A stretch of 64,000 bases of DNA from Frankineae bacterium MT45 (lineage in GTDB: Bacteria > Actinomycetota > Actinomycetes > Mycobacteriales > Jatrophihabitantaceae): assembly GCA_900100325.1 (NCBI GenBank), contig LT629697.1:806001-870000 (forward strand), written 5' to 3'. This document shows positions 1 to 8,957 of this stretch, piece by piece. Position 1 is the first letter of the stretch; each line of letters begins with the position of its first letter. The notes under the pieces were generated by a model that saw only the letters and a list, made by a program, of their open reading frames with translations, was not told the DNA's origin and searched no databases. The translations under genes and the position numbers were made by a program.

Positions 1-3000
1 ACGAGTCCTGCGCCCGATCAGGTCTTGCTGACCAGCACCGACCGATGTGAAACCGGCATATCCGGAGAACCAACCGGAGCCTGCAGCGAATCAACGCCGT
101 CGGCTACGTATTGGCCCGACGTGCCGTGGGACCAGAACTGCACCACCACGGCCTGCGCCAGCAACGCAAGCCCGACGTTCTGGTCTATCAAGCGCCTCAG
201 TGGCGTTACGACACAATACTGGAACGGCACCGGCTACACCGCGGTCGACCAATGGTCACTCACCCAGTCATGGCCCGACCCGCTCGACGGAACATCACCC
301 TCGATGCAACTGGACACGATCCAGCACACGGGCCTGGTCGGCGGTACTTCGACGCTCCCTGCCGTCCGATTCACCTACCAAATGCTGCAGAACCGGGTCG
401 CGCCGCCGACCGGCATCGTCCCGCTAATGAAGCCGCGGCTGGGCACCATCAACCTCGACTCCGGCGGCACGATCAACGTCCACTACTTGGCTGCGGACTG
501 CAGTGGGACAAACCTTCCAGTTCCCCAGACCAACACCACACGCTGCTTCCCTCAGTACTGGGCACCGCCCGGACAAGCAGTGCAGCTCGACTGGTTTGAA
601 AAATATATGGTGTCCTCGGTCAACGCGTCGACCGTTGTCGGCTCATCCCCGCCGGTTGCCGGATCCTCGACCTCAGACGACATCACCACCTACGACTATT
701 CCGTCGGCATGCCGGCCTGGCGATTCAACACGAGCCCGCTCGTGCCCGACGGTCAGCGCACCTGGTCAGAATTCGCCGGCTACAGCAAGGTCCGCGTCAA
801 GCACGGCGACCCCAGTCTCCTGTCGACGCTTCAGACAACCGACACCACCTATTTCCAGGGTATGGACGGCGACCTCAAAGACTTGACGGGTGCCAAGCGA
901 CCCACCCAAACCGTGACGTCCAGCGACGGCAGCACTTCAAAGACCGATTCTCTGTGGTTCGCGGGTAGGCCATTCGAGAGTGTCACGTACAACGGCATGA
1001 GTACGTCCACGACACCGGGGCCAGTTGTCAGCGACACTGTGACGGTCCCCTACGCGTCGGCGGCTACGGCGACGGCCGCCGCCGTGACCGAGAAGATCGG
1101 AACGACCTCGGCAACGACCTCATACGTTGCGACCTCAAGGTACGTGGGCGACGCCGACTCGGTCACCCACACCGCCCTGTCGGCTGGCGGTAGCCGAACC
1201 ACTGAAACCAAAACCAACTACGACAGCCTCGGTCGCGTCGTCAGCGTCGACGATCTCGGTGACACATCCACATCCAGTGACGACCAGTGCACCCGCACGA
1301 CGTACGCTGACAGCACCAGCCCTCTGCGGCTGGCCTACGTCGACGAAACGTCGACTGTCAGTGTCACCTGCACTGCGACGCCGGTCTACCCGACGAACGC
1401 CGTCAGCGACACCCGTACTTCTTATGACGGTCAGCCTTTCGGAACTCCTCCGACGGTCGGCGATGTTACGAAGACCGAGACTGTGAAAAGCTACGATGGG
1501 TCTGGCAACCCGAGCGGGTTTGTTACGGAAGCGAATAGCTACGACGCCCTCGGCCGCACGGTCACGGCCACGGACGCGATCGGCCGGGTAACCCAGACGA
1601 GTTTCACGCCGTCGGCTCCATCGGCCGGATTGCCCTCCAATGCAGATATATACGGCCCGACTCAGTACGTTGTCACTAACCCTATGAACTGGGCCACGAC
1701 GTACAACGTCAACCCCGCATGGGGATCGGTCACGTCACGGACCGACCAGAACGCCCACACAACCAGCGCGACGTTCGACCCTCTCGGTCGACTCACTGGC
1801 GTTTGGCAGCCGGACCGACAGCCACAGGCGAGCTTCACGGTCCCGTCGACGGCGTACGCGTACGTCACCCCAGTTGATGGCAACGGCTTTGTCACCGGGC
1901 CGCCGTCAACCGCGACCACCCTCCTCACTGCCAGCGGCGCCACCATGACGGACTACCAGCTATACGACGGCTTAGCGCGTCCACGTCAGACTCAGGTACC
2001 AGCGGAGGGCTCTGATGTCACGACAGAACATGCGGCACCGGGCAGTAATGGCACCGACGTCACCGACACCTTGTACAACTCAAGTGGTCAGGTGACGATC
2101 ACCAACAACAGCTACCTGATTGCCGCCGCACCGTCGACGACGCTGTGGACCCCAGCGCATGGGGAAGCGGACATCACCGGCTCGATCCAGACGCTGTACG
2201 ACGGTGCCGGGCGAATGACTGCGAGCGTCACCCAGTCTCTTGGTGTTGAGCAATGGCGGACCTCCACCGCGTATGGAGGAGACCACGTCGACGTGACTCC
2301 GCCAACTGGCGGAACGCCCACGACTAACTACGTCGATGCTCGTGGACAGACGACGCAGCTGCGCCAGTACCACGGTGCGACGCCGACTGGTGCCTACGAT
2401 CTGACGAGCTACACCTACACGCCTGCAGGCCAGCAGTCGACGATGACTGACCAGACCGGCAATAAGTGGAGCTGGACCTACGACCTGCTCGGACGACAGA
2501 TCGCTGCGACCGATCCGGACACTGGAACCACCACCAGCAGCTACGACGACGCGGACCAGCTGAGCACGACGACAGACGGCCGCGGCGTGGTGCTCGCCTT
2601 CAGTTACGACGCGCTCGGCCGTAAGACCGCCGAGTATCAGAACTCGATAGTTCCAGCCACTGGAACGTTGCTGGCCAGCTGGGCGTATGACACCTTCGCT
2701 GGCGGAACTACCGAATTCGGCCAACTGTCGTCATCGACCAGTTACGTCGGATCAACCCCAGGACACCCGGGCGATGCCTACACCGAGTCAGTGTCTGGAT
2801 ACGACGTGACTGACCGGCCTCTCGGCATGACATATACGCTGCCAGCATCTCAAGGCCAGTTGTCAACGACCCCGTACACGATGAACTACTCCTACTACGC
2901 TGACGGCAGCCTTGCTCAACAGACCGACCCCGCGTTTGCGGGTCTTCCGGCAGAAAATCTTGGCACCGGCTACACCACCATCGGCAACATCTACAGCTAC

Positions 3001-5043
3001 GGCGGTCAGAGCAACTACCGCAACCAGACTCTGTATGACGGCATCGGCCGTATCACCTACGCAAGCCACTACAACACGTCGAAGCGGCTGGACGACACTT
3101 ACACGTACAGCAACGACGGGCAGAACCGACTCGTCAACGACACGACCACGACAACGGGGACAAACAGCAAGGTCTCCGGTATCACCTATGCCTACGACAA
3201 CGCGGGTAATGTCCTGTCAGCAACGAACACGCCCGCCGGACAGCCGGCCGACACACAATGCTTCAGCTACGACTATCTGCAGCGTCTATCGCAGGCATGG
3301 ACGCCAAGCACGGGGGGTTGCGCGGGCACGGCGGCGTCGTCGAATTTGGGCGGTCCTGCCCCGTACTGGCAGAGCTACACATACGATCCGACCGGAAATC
3401 GGACCAGCGTCGTCAACCACGCCCTAAGCATGTCCGGCGTGGACACACGAGACACCTCGTCGTATCCGCCTTCAGGGGCAGCGTCGGTGCAGCCCCACGC
3501 GGTCGCCACGGTAACCCACGCAACTGCGTCAGTAGGGGGCAGCACGTTCACCACTACAGGTACCGACTCGTATTCCTACGACGCGGACGGTGATGCACAG
3601 TCAATGCCAGGCAAGACCCTCACTTGGGACCCGCGCGGGCAGTTGGCGAGCGTGAAGAACACCGCGACTGGACAGGTGCAGACACGCATTTATGACGCGG
3701 ACGGCAACCTGCTGGTGCAGTCGGATCCGGTCAACGGCTCGAAGGCGTTCCTGGGAGATGTGGAGTTGCAACTGTCACCGTCCGGGACGTTGACAGCGCA
3801 GCGAACTTACACTCTTGGTGGGGCGACGATAGCGTCGCGGACGGCCACAAGTGGGGTTTCTGGCTCAACCCTGACGTGGCTAACCACCGATCCACGAGGT
3901 ACCGCGACGATTTCGGAGAACCCAACGGCGGGAACCGTGACGACGAGGCTGATAGATCCCTTCGGCAACCCCCGCGGCAGCGCGGTGGCATGGCCGACGG
4001 ATCGCGGGTTCTTAAACGCGCCCGTTGACCCATTCAGCGGCTTCACCCACCTCGGCGCGAGGGAATACAGCTCAACGTTGGGCCGATTCCTTTCTGTGGA
4101 CCCAGTGCTCTCTCCGTTCAACCCGCAACAGAACAACGGATATAGCTACAGCTGGAACAACCCCATCGGCGCGTCTGACCCGACTGGGTTACGAGCGACC
4201 TGTGCCGAATCGGGAGCATGCACTACCACCATGACCTCGGCTGGTGCGACACTCAGCCACTCGGTCCATTCATCAAATGGCCTGTCTACGATCCTCGGAA
4301 TTGGAAGCGGCTGGCAAGGCGGTCCGTCGACGACCCGTTCGAGTCACTCTGGAGTTCCTGGGGCGTCGCCTGCGGGTTCGTCAACGCCTAGCGAAAGCGC
4401 TCCGCGTCATCACGCAAATCCAATCGCGAGCTTCCTCGCCGGGGTTGTGCACGGGCTGGCTGCGCCACTTCAAGGCATTCAAGTCGTGACGCCTCCGCAA
4501 TTTCACCCTTGCGGTGGTGGAATGTGTGAGGATTCAGGGCCGCACCCATCTGTCGGTGGGGTGATCGACGACGGAATTAACTCGTTGCTCAAACCGGATA
4601 CCGGTTCGCTTTGGTACGACGGCGGCTACATTGCTGGTGTAGTTGGGCCGGTAGCCTTTGGCGGGATGATGGGTGTTCCGGGGGCCGCTGAGGCCGAAGC
4701 CGGAGCGGGAGCAGAAGAGGTCAGTGGGATGGCTGCCGTACGGGCGAAGGGTGTCGCCGGTGAGCAGATGGCCGGGATCGTGAAGAACACACGCCGGATT
4801 GAGTCGGCGACAGGGACGAAGGCTTATCGGATCCCGGACGAGCTAAACGGCACCACACTTGGCGAGGTTAAGAATGTTGCCAACCAAGGTTTCACCAGTC
4901 AGATCCAGGACTTCTTGGCGTACGCAAATAGCAATGGACTGCAGTTCAATCTATACGTTCGACAGTCGACGACGTTCGCTCCGCAGCTGCAGCAGCTAAT
5001 CGATACTGGGGCAATCACCCGAGTCCCCAACCTCGGCCCATGA
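1..5043 (+). CDS. Rhs/YD-repeat polymorphic toxin, 5' truncated by window, Tox-REase-7-like C-terminal tail
   Basis: The frame is open from base 1, so the N-terminus lies outside the window. The visible part is dense in YD repeats (YDALGRTV, YDLLGRQI, YDALGRKT, YDGIGRIT), which in this family build a shell around a toxic C-terminus. The Rhs core ends with GRFLSVDP (4081-4104) and DPTGL (4177-4191). The roughly 280-residue tail after it is the variable toxin region. Its last ~100 residues (from about 4738) carry GVAGEQMAGIVKNTRRI, then YRIPDE, then LGEVKNV (Glu 4864, Lys 4870), QIQDFLAYA and LYVRQSTTF. This pattern fits the Tox-REase-7 restriction-endonuclease-fold family, with Asp of IPDE and E-x-K as likely catalytic residues. 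It is probably an exported DNase acting in neighbouring cells; the export route is not visible. The stop overlaps the next gene's start. Rhs identity is firm, the toxin family moderately so. Confidence 0.93.
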   Translation, partial: TSPAPDQVLLTSTDRCETGISGEPTGACSESTPSATYWPDVPWDQNCTTTACASNASPTFWSIKRLSGVTTQYWNGTGYTAVDQWSLTQSWPDPLDGTSPSMQLDTIQHTGLVGGTSTLPAVRFTYQMLQNRVAPPTGIVPLMKPRLGTINLDSGGTINVHYLAADCSGTNLPVPQTNTTRCFPQYWAPPGQAVQLDWFEKYMVSSVNASTVVGSSPPVAGSSTSDDITTYDYSVGMPAWRFNTSPLVPDGQRTWSEFAGYSKVRVKHGDPSLLSTLQTTDTTYFQGMDGDLKDLTGAKRPTQTVTSSDGSTSKTDSLWFAGRPFESVTYNGMSTSTTPGPVVSDTVTVPYASAATATAAAVTEKIGTTSATTSYVATSRYVGDADSVTHTALSAGGSRTTETKTNYDSLGRVVSVDDLGDTSTSSDDQCTRTTYADSTSPLRLAYVDETSTVSVTCTATPVYPTNAVSDTRTSYDGQPFGTPPTVGDVTKTETVKSYDGSGNPSGFVTEANSYDALGRTVTATDAIGRVTQTSFTPSAPSAGLPSNADIYGPTQYVVTNPMNWATTYNVNPAWGSVTSRTDQNAHTTSATFDPLGRLTGVWQPDRQPQASFTVPSTAYAYVTPVDGNGFVTGPPSTATTLLTASGATMTDYQLYDGLARPRQTQVPAEGSDVTTEHAAPGSNGTDVTDTLYNSSGQVTITNNSYLIAAAPSTTLWTPAHGEADITGSIQTLYDGAGRMTASVTQSLGVEQWRTSTAYGGDHVDVTPPTGGTPTTNYVDARGQTTQLRQYHGATPTGAYDLTSYTYTPAGQQSTMTDQTGNKWSWTYDLLGRQIAATDPDTGTTTSSYDDADQLSTTTDGRGVVLAFSYDALGRKTAEYQNSIVPATGTLLASWAYDTFAGGTTEFGQLSSSTSYVGSTPGHPGDAYTESVSGYDVTDRPLGMTYTLPASQGQLSTTPYTMNYSYYADGSLAQQTDPAFAGLPAENLGTGYTTIGNIYSYGGQSNYRNQTLYDGIGRITYASHYNTSKRLDDTYTYSNDGQNRLVNDTTTTTGTNSKVSGITYAYDNAGNVLSATNTPAGQPADTQCFSYDYLQRLSQAWTPSTGGCAGTAASSNLGGPAPYWQSYTYDPTGNRTSVVNHALSMSGVDTRDTSSYPPSGAASVQPHAVATVTHATASVGGSTFTTTGTDSYSYDADGDAQSMPGKTLTWDPRGQLASVKNTATGQVQTRIYDADGNLLVQSDPVNGSKAFLGDVELQLSPSGTLTAQRTYTLGGATIASRTATSGVSGSTLTWLTTDPRGTATISENPTAGTVTTRLIDPFGNPRGSAVAWPTDRGFLNAPVDPFSGFTHLGAREYSSTLGRFLSVDPVLSPFNPQQNNGYSYSWNNPIGASDPTGLRATCAESGACTTTMTSAGATLSHSVHSSNGLSTILGIGSGWQGGPSTTRSSHSGVPGASPAGSSTPSESAPRHHANPIASFLAGVVHGLAAPLQGIQVVTPPQFHPCGGGMCEDSGPHPSVGGVIDDGINSLLKPDTGSLWYDGGYIAGVVGPVAFGGMMGVPGAAEAEAGAGAEEVSGMAAVRAKGVAGEQMAGIVKNTRRIESATGTKAYRIPDELNGTTLGEVKNVANQGFTSQIQDFLAYANSNGLQFNLYVRQSTTFAPQLQQLIDTGAITRVPNLGP

Positions 5044-5621
5044 GCGGGCCGCTTCTGGCGGAGCTGGCTGCGGTCGGGTTTCCCGCCTCATCGGTTTCGG
5101 AGTTGCGTGAGTCTGGGGCCCGCTACCGCGCCGCGGTGCCGGTGTTGGTGAAGTTCCTGGATCAGACCGAGGATCCTCGGCAGCGGCAAGAGATCGTCCG
5201 CGCGCTATCCGTGCCGTGGGCAGGTGCTGAGGCTCGGGGGCCGCTTATTCGGGAGTTCAAGACTGTTCCGCTTGAGTGGGGTCCAGCTGGAGACAGTCTG
5301 CGTTGGGCCGTCGGCAACGCGCTCGAGGTCTTGTTCGACGATGCCAGCTTCACCGAGCTGGTGGAGCTGGCCGAAGATCCGGTCTACGGCAAGGCTCGCC
5401 AGATGGTTGTGCTCGGCTTTGGAAAGTCGAAGCGCCCGGAGGCAGTGGGGCTTCTATTGGGACTTGTCGATGACCCTGACGTTGATGGCCACGCGGTCAA
5501 GGCGCTAGGGAAGCTGAAGGCGCCATCCGCGCGAGCAGCGTTGGAGGCGAAACTCGACGACAAGCGAGCTTGGGTTCGCAGCGAGGCGCGCAAGGCGCTC
5601 GCAAGGCTACCTGCTACCTGA
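5040..5621 (+). CDS. HEAT-repeat protein, probable immunity protein to the Rhs toxin
   Basis: The 193-residue product is alpha-helical with HEAT-like units: VPVLVKFLDQTEDPRQRQEI near residues 34-53, VGLLLGLVDDPDVDGHAVKAL near 136-156, and ARAALEAKLDDKRAWVRSEA near 163-182. There is no signal peptide or membrane segment, so it should be cytoplasmic. Its ATG overlaps the TGA of the Rhs gene (ATGA at 5040), the tight coupling expected for a toxin and its immunity gene. HEAT-type proteins are known among immunity proteins of polymorphic toxin systems. I infer that it binds and blocks the nuclease tail; nothing in the sequence proves the pairing beyond position. It ends 8 bases before the stop of a convergent gene. 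Confidence 0.85.
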   Translation: MSGPLLAELAAVGFPASSVSELRESGARYRAAVPVLVKFLDQTEDPRQRQEIVRALSVPWAGAEARGPLIREFKTVPLEWGPAGDSLRWAVGNALEVLFDDASFTELVELAEDPVYGKARQMVVLGFGKSKRPEAVGLLLGLVDDPDVDGHAVKALGKLKAPSARAALEAKLDDKRAWVRSEARKALARLPAT

Positions 5622-5629
5622 GTAATTAG

Positions 5630-6088
5630 CTACAACCACACGTGTCGGGTGCCGGGACCAACTTGCAATTCGCCGTAGCTGATCGCCCGGCCGAATCGCT
5701 TCTTCAAATATGGCAGTTGGACGACGAGGGCTGGTCCCTCGGTATGTTCGAGTTCGACCTGGACTGCGTCGCCGGAGGGCAGCCGAACATCGGCCACGAT
5801 GGCGGCTGCGCGCAGTTGGTCTCGGCGTTCGGCCAGGGTGATGCGGCACGCACCAATCACCTCGTCCGACGCGGGTCGGTCATTGTTGGAGTCGGGTCGT
5901 GCGCTATCCATCTCCGTTTGCCCGTCGGTACGCACGACGACAGCATACGGAAAGAATTCACCGTGCTTGGCGAGCTGCTCTTGGGCGAAGCCGAGAGCTG
6001 GCCCTAGGAGCTCATCGAGGTCGTTCTGCGCCTGCAGCGAGGCGTGTTCGCGCCAGGAAGGCATGTCGTACTCAGCCGACTTCGACAT
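5630..6088 (-). CDS. Uncharacterised ~150-residue soluble protein
   Basis: I do not recognise the family. The product starts MSKSAEYDMPSWREHA, continues with an amphipathic segment (DLDELLGPALGFAQEQLAKHG), and contains a strand-rich core (YAVVVRTDG, ITLAERRDQLRAAAIVADVRL, ALVVQLPYLKKRFG). There is no signal peptide or transmembrane stretch. A start at ATG 6088 is chosen; an in-frame GTG at 6115 would add nine residues, and neither has a clear ribosome binding site. It converges on the HEAT gene with only 8 bases between stops, leaving no room for a long terminator. Amino-acid composition is sensible for a real protein. It may be a small actinobacterial conserved protein unrelated to the toxin pair. 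Confidence 0.6.
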   Translation of the reverse strand: MSKSAEYDMPSWREHASLQAQNDLDELLGPALGFAQEQLAKHGEFFPYAVVVRTDGQTEMDSARPDSNNDRPASDEVIGACRITLAERRDQLRAAAIVADVRLPSGDAVQVELEHTEGPALVVQLPYLKKRFGRAISYGELQVGPGTRHVWL

Positions 6089-6479
6089 GACGCGCGATGG
6101 CCGACGGCGCTGCACTGAGGTCGTTGGTTTGTATGCCTAGGTCGAGACGCGCACACGCTATGTGACGACCGAAGGCAGCTGCGCCTGTCTGCCCGGTGAG
6201 GCTGCGGCACTTGCGCAACCGGATAGCAGCGGCTGTGTCGGTCACGAGCTTCCTCGTCCAGGTCGTTGCAGTGTCATGACGCTGATGACCATACCCTCCC
6301 GCAGAAGTTGGGCGGGGAGATCTGTCATCTGCATGTCAGTAAGGGCATGTCGATCCGGCAGGTCGCGAACCGACGTGAGGGTTGCTCGTGTCCCGCCTGA
6401 TTCGGACATGACGAGTTGTTTCTGGTTTTCAGGTGGGTGGTCGGGATGACATGAAATGGCAGACACCGGAAGGTCGGAA
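6089..6479. other. Intergenic stretch without a convincing gene
   Basis: No convincing coding region is seen. A 74-residue minus-strand frame (6242-6466) and short plus-strand frames exist, but neither shows domain character or a ribosome binding site. A short plus-strand stretch around 6305-6375 would read GMSIRQVANRR, faintly like the HTH of a transposase, but it stops quickly and is not called. Confidence 0.4.
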
Positions 6480-7118
6480 TCAGTCAGAGGCTGCGTCGGA
6501 CGCTGCCTGACGCATAGGTCGACGCGCCGGCCGCATCACTACGCCGGCCTTGAGTAGGTAGTTCCGGATGGTGCCGTTGCTGACACCGAACTCGACACTG
6601 AGCTCCCGGAGCGATCTGCCGTCGGCGTAGCGCTGGATGACAGCAGGCACTTGGTCTTGGGTTAGAACCTTCCAGGGGCGCAGTATTACCCCACTCCGTT
6701 CAAGGTGCGCGCGGACCGTCTGCTCGTGCAGGCTGAAGTCCCGGCTCAAACGTTGGAGCGACGCACCGTCCTGGTAGGCCGTTACCAGTTCGGCGACCTC
6801 ATGCGGCCGGAGGAGATGGTTGGACCGGGTCAGTGACAACCGAACCGGTGCCGCATCTGGGCCGTCCAGACCGACCTGGCTGACCGCGGCGTGCGATTTG
6901 GGGGAGATTGTGCCAGTTTTGAATGCCGTCAGGGCCCGTTCTACCAGAGGTGGAAGATTTGAAAACAGCTCACCCAGGTGCACGCTGTGTTGAGACAGTC
7001 CTGGGCCCCGAATTTGTTCGGGGCCTTTGTCGTATGTCGGCCGAGGCGTATTCGACCTTGTCCGAATTTGAGACATGAATTCAAGTGCAATCACCCCCGG
7101 CTCACCGTCGTCGTGCAC
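6480..7118 (-). CDS. Tandem helix-turn-helix protein (resolvase-type HTH)
   Basis: The C-terminal ~110 residues hold two similar HTH units. One is LLRPHEVAELVTAYQDG followed by SLQRLSRDFSLHEQTVRAHL. The other is LTQDQVPAVIQRYADG followed by SLRELSVEFGVSNGTIRNYL. Each ends in a G-V-x-x-RP element (GVILRP, GVVMRP). This resembles the DNA-binding tail of serine recombinases, but no catalytic recombinase domain is present. The product is therefore a stand-alone DNA-binding protein or a leftover of a larger element. The first ~45 codons look non-coding in character and contain a strong hairpin (7004-7025). The true start may be internal, for example GTG 6980. Function and partner are unknown. Confidence 0.6.
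   Translation of the reverse strand: MHDDGEPGVIALEFMSQIRTRSNTPRPTYDKGPEQIRGPGLSQHSVHLGELFSNLPPLVERALTAFKTGTISPKSHAAVSQVGLDGPDAAPVRLSLTRSNHLLRPHEVAELVTAYQDGASLQRLSRDFSLHEQTVRAHLERSGVILRPWKVLTQDQVPAVIQRYADGRSLRELSVEFGVSNGTIRNYLLKAGVVMRPARRPMRQAASDAASD
7004..7025 (+). terminator. Perfect 9-bp hairpin with TTTG loop, terminator-like
   Basis: GGCCCCGAA (7004-7012) and TTCGGGGCC (7017-7025) pair perfectly around TTTG. On the plus strand the stem is followed by TTTGTCGT, a weak T tract. The hairpin lies inside the far 5' part of the minus-strand HTH frame, which argues for an internal start there. No plus-strand gene leads into it, so it could instead be a relic of a mobile element. Confidence 0.4.
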
Positions 7119-7228
7119 GCTGCGTGAGCGCGCCCGAGCGAGGGCGGGCTACTTTCGAGTGCCGGTTGAATCGCCGATTCCTGATATGAAGGATGGCGTG
7201 TACGGATGCGACGGAATACCGAGTCGGG

Positions 7229-7747
7229 TCAGCTCGAATGAACCGAAATCGAGCCGCGCTGGACGATGAGCTCGCGCAACTCACGGCAGACTGTCGGGGT
7301 TTCATCACCGTTCGTCGCGGCGAGCTCGAGCAGGTCGCTGGTCTCCCATGTCGTGATGCCGCGAAACCTGGCAAAGCGCAGCGCCTCGCGGTCGTCGGAG
7401 ATCCACCAGGCGCCAGCGAACTCGGGGCGGCTCAGCAGCAAGTGACACGTTTGGGCCTCCCCAAGGTGCTGGAGCGGCGCGTCAGACGTACCACCGAATG
7501 CGCTGCGGCGCAGTCGCTCTACGGCGGCGACGTCCGCGTCGGACTCGAACTCGATTGGCTCGCCCAACCAACCGTCGGAAGCCAACGTCCGCAGATCAGG
7601 TAGGTACGCGGCCGACCGTGATGCTTCGTACGCTATGGCCTCCGTCCAGCGCCCATTCCCATTCAAGACGCTGCGGAGCAAGTCCAAGCGGTGCACCGAC
7701 GCGAAGTTGCACAGAACAGTATTGTCTGGGAACAGGTGTGCCGTCAT
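7229..7747 (-). CDS. PIN-like domain protein, putative RNase
   Basis: The 172-residue product begins MTAHLFPDNTVLCNF, with the strand-Asp pattern that opens PIN domains (Asp8). Further acidic positions fit the four-residue metal site: Glu41 (AIAYEAS), Glu97 (HLGEAQT) and Asp118/Asp119 (WWISDDREAL). PIN proteins are usually Mg2+-dependent ribonucleases, often toxins of toxin-antitoxin pairs. The ATG at 7747 overlaps the stop of the upstream XRE-ImmA gene (ATGA), so the two are translationally coupled. That makes the upstream protein the likely controller, or the antitoxin. Which RNA it would cut cannot be told. Another possibility is that it is a DNA- or RNA-binding effector of the neighbouring DISARM island. 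Confidence 0.75.
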   Translation of the reverse strand: MTAHLFPDNTVLCNFASVHRLDLLRSVLNGNGRWTEAIAYEASRSAAYLPDLRTLASDGWLGEPIEFESDADVAAVERLRRSAFGGTSDAPLQHLGEAQTCHLLLSRPEFAGAWWISDDREALRFARFRGITTWETSDLLELAATNGDETPTVCRELRELIVQRGSISVHSS

Positions 7748-8847
7748 AGCGCATCGGTGCTTGTGTCAGCGGTCTCCAGCGAACGCCGAAGCGGCTCAAC
7801 GTCCACTCCGAGGACGTTCGCGTAAGGGCGAAGCGTGGCCATCCCGCCCTCGTACGCCGCGTAGGTGTCGCGCAACAACAGCCCAGGAGAGCGCGGCTGA
7901 TTCGACTCGGCGCAGCGGCGAGCAAGCTCTTCGCCGCGGCCGGCGATCTTGGCTGCGCTTGCGCTGGTTAGTCGCTTGAATCGATCACTCGCTCCAGCGT
8001 CGATCAGGCGCAGCCTTAGCAGCCGACTCGCCAGGGCTGACGGACTCACCATCAGGTCGCAGCACAAGGTGGCGAAGGTTGCGTCGTCCAAGCCTGCACG
8101 TCCCACTGCGTCGGCCAGTACCGAGTCAGGCATCAGGAACACGGACGCGAATGTGTTCGCCCTAAGTTCAGTCGGATCCTGCTTCTGCGATGCCGCGTAC
8201 ACATCGTTGTCGAGATGGATACCCTGATCGTCGCCGACGAGAAGGTGGCCTAGTTCGTGCGCCAGGGTGAAGCGCTGCCGGGATGGTAGTTGCGATGACG
8301 CGAGCACGATCAGTTTGGCCTGCGACGAGTATGCCGAGAGCCCGTCGAAACCCTCGCGGGTGTGGACCACGGCGACATCGGCTCCGAACACCGCCTCGAT
8401 GAGGGCGGCGAGATCCCATTCGGCAATCGATCGGGCTGCTGTCTCGACCATTCTGAGCGCCGCTCGCGCGAGCGCGTCGCCCTGCGCAACCGCGTTACCA
8501 GAAGCGAGCGATCGCGCAGGTATCAGCCACGGCTGCGGGTATCCGATCGCAGCGACGTCTCCTCGCAGCGCCGTGAGTCGCCGTGCCTCAGCGATGGCGA
8601 TGTCCGCGCTACCCCCCGACGTCCGCGCGGCCGCCGCGAGCGGAGGAGACTCACCCGTGATGAGCCAATCCACGGTCACGCCGCATGTATCGGCAATGCG
8701 TGCCAGGTCTAAGGATGAGAACCGCCTAGTGCCGTTCAGCGACTTCGAAAGCTTGGAGTCGTCGAGTCCGATGGCCTTGGCGAACTCCCCACGCGAGCGC
8801 CCGGATGACTCGACGAGCCCCAGTATGCGTTCGACGGTTCCTGCCAT
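7744..8847 (-). CDS. XRE-family regulator fused to an ImmA/IrrE metallopeptidase
   Basis: The 367-residue product has an N-terminal XRE helix-turn-helix (about residues 1-65: EFAKAIGLDDSKLSKSLNG, then LARIADTCGVTVDWLITG). A COG2856 (ImmA/IrrE) peptidase domain follows. Its zinc site is HELGH at residues 197-201, with a further glutamate at 227 (ELRANTFASVFLMP). Family knowledge: such proteins bind operators and respond to DNA damage or phage by proteolysis of repressors, often themselves. It starts 110 bases from the divergent drmD gene, across a region with two inverted repeats. I infer that it represses its own promoter and perhaps the DISARM operon. It overlaps the PIN gene by 4 nt, so toxin-antitoxin control is equally possible. 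Confidence 0.88.
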   Translation of the reverse strand: MAGTVERILGLVESSGRSRGEFAKAIGLDDSKLSKSLNGTRRFSSLDLARIADTCGVTVDWLITGESPPLAAAARTSGGSADIAIAEARRLTALRGDVAAIGYPQPWLIPARSLASGNAVAQGDALARAALRMVETAARSIAEWDLAALIEAVFGADVAVVHTREGFDGLSAYSSQAKLIVLASSQLPSRQRFTLAHELGHLLVGDDQGIHLDNDVYAASQKQDPTELRANTFASVFLMPDSVLADAVGRAGLDDATFATLCCDLMVSPSALASRLLRLRLIDAGASDRFKRLTSASAAKIAGRGEELARRCAESNQPRSPGLLLRDTYAAYEGGMATLRPYANVLGVDVEPLRRSLETADTSTDAL

Positions 8848-8957
8848 GAGATAGATTCAAGCACCTACTTGCGAAAATCGCAAAACGTCGGCAGGATGAG
8901 CCAAGCATCGTTCGGAAGCGCAACCGAACGTCGACACCGAGGTGAGGGAAGGTTGCA
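8848..8957. promoter_or_regulatory. Divergent control region between XRE-ImmA-PIN and DISARM, two inverted repeats
   Basis: The region holds two perfect dyads. TTGCGAAAATCGCAA (8869-8883) has 6-bp arms around AAA. CGTTCGG (8909-8915) and CCGAACG (8924-8930) form 7-bp arms around 8 nt. The first lies about 20 bases from the XRE start; the second lies closer to drmD. GGAAGG at 8947-8952 gives drmD a ribosome binding site. Dyads of this size are typical XRE operators. No clear -10/-35 pair was found. That the XRE protein binds them is an inference from position. Confidence 0.6.

Noticed and set aside
6242-6466. 74-codon minus-strand frame downstream of the HTH gene
   Set aside because: No ribosome binding site or recognisable family; too short to support.
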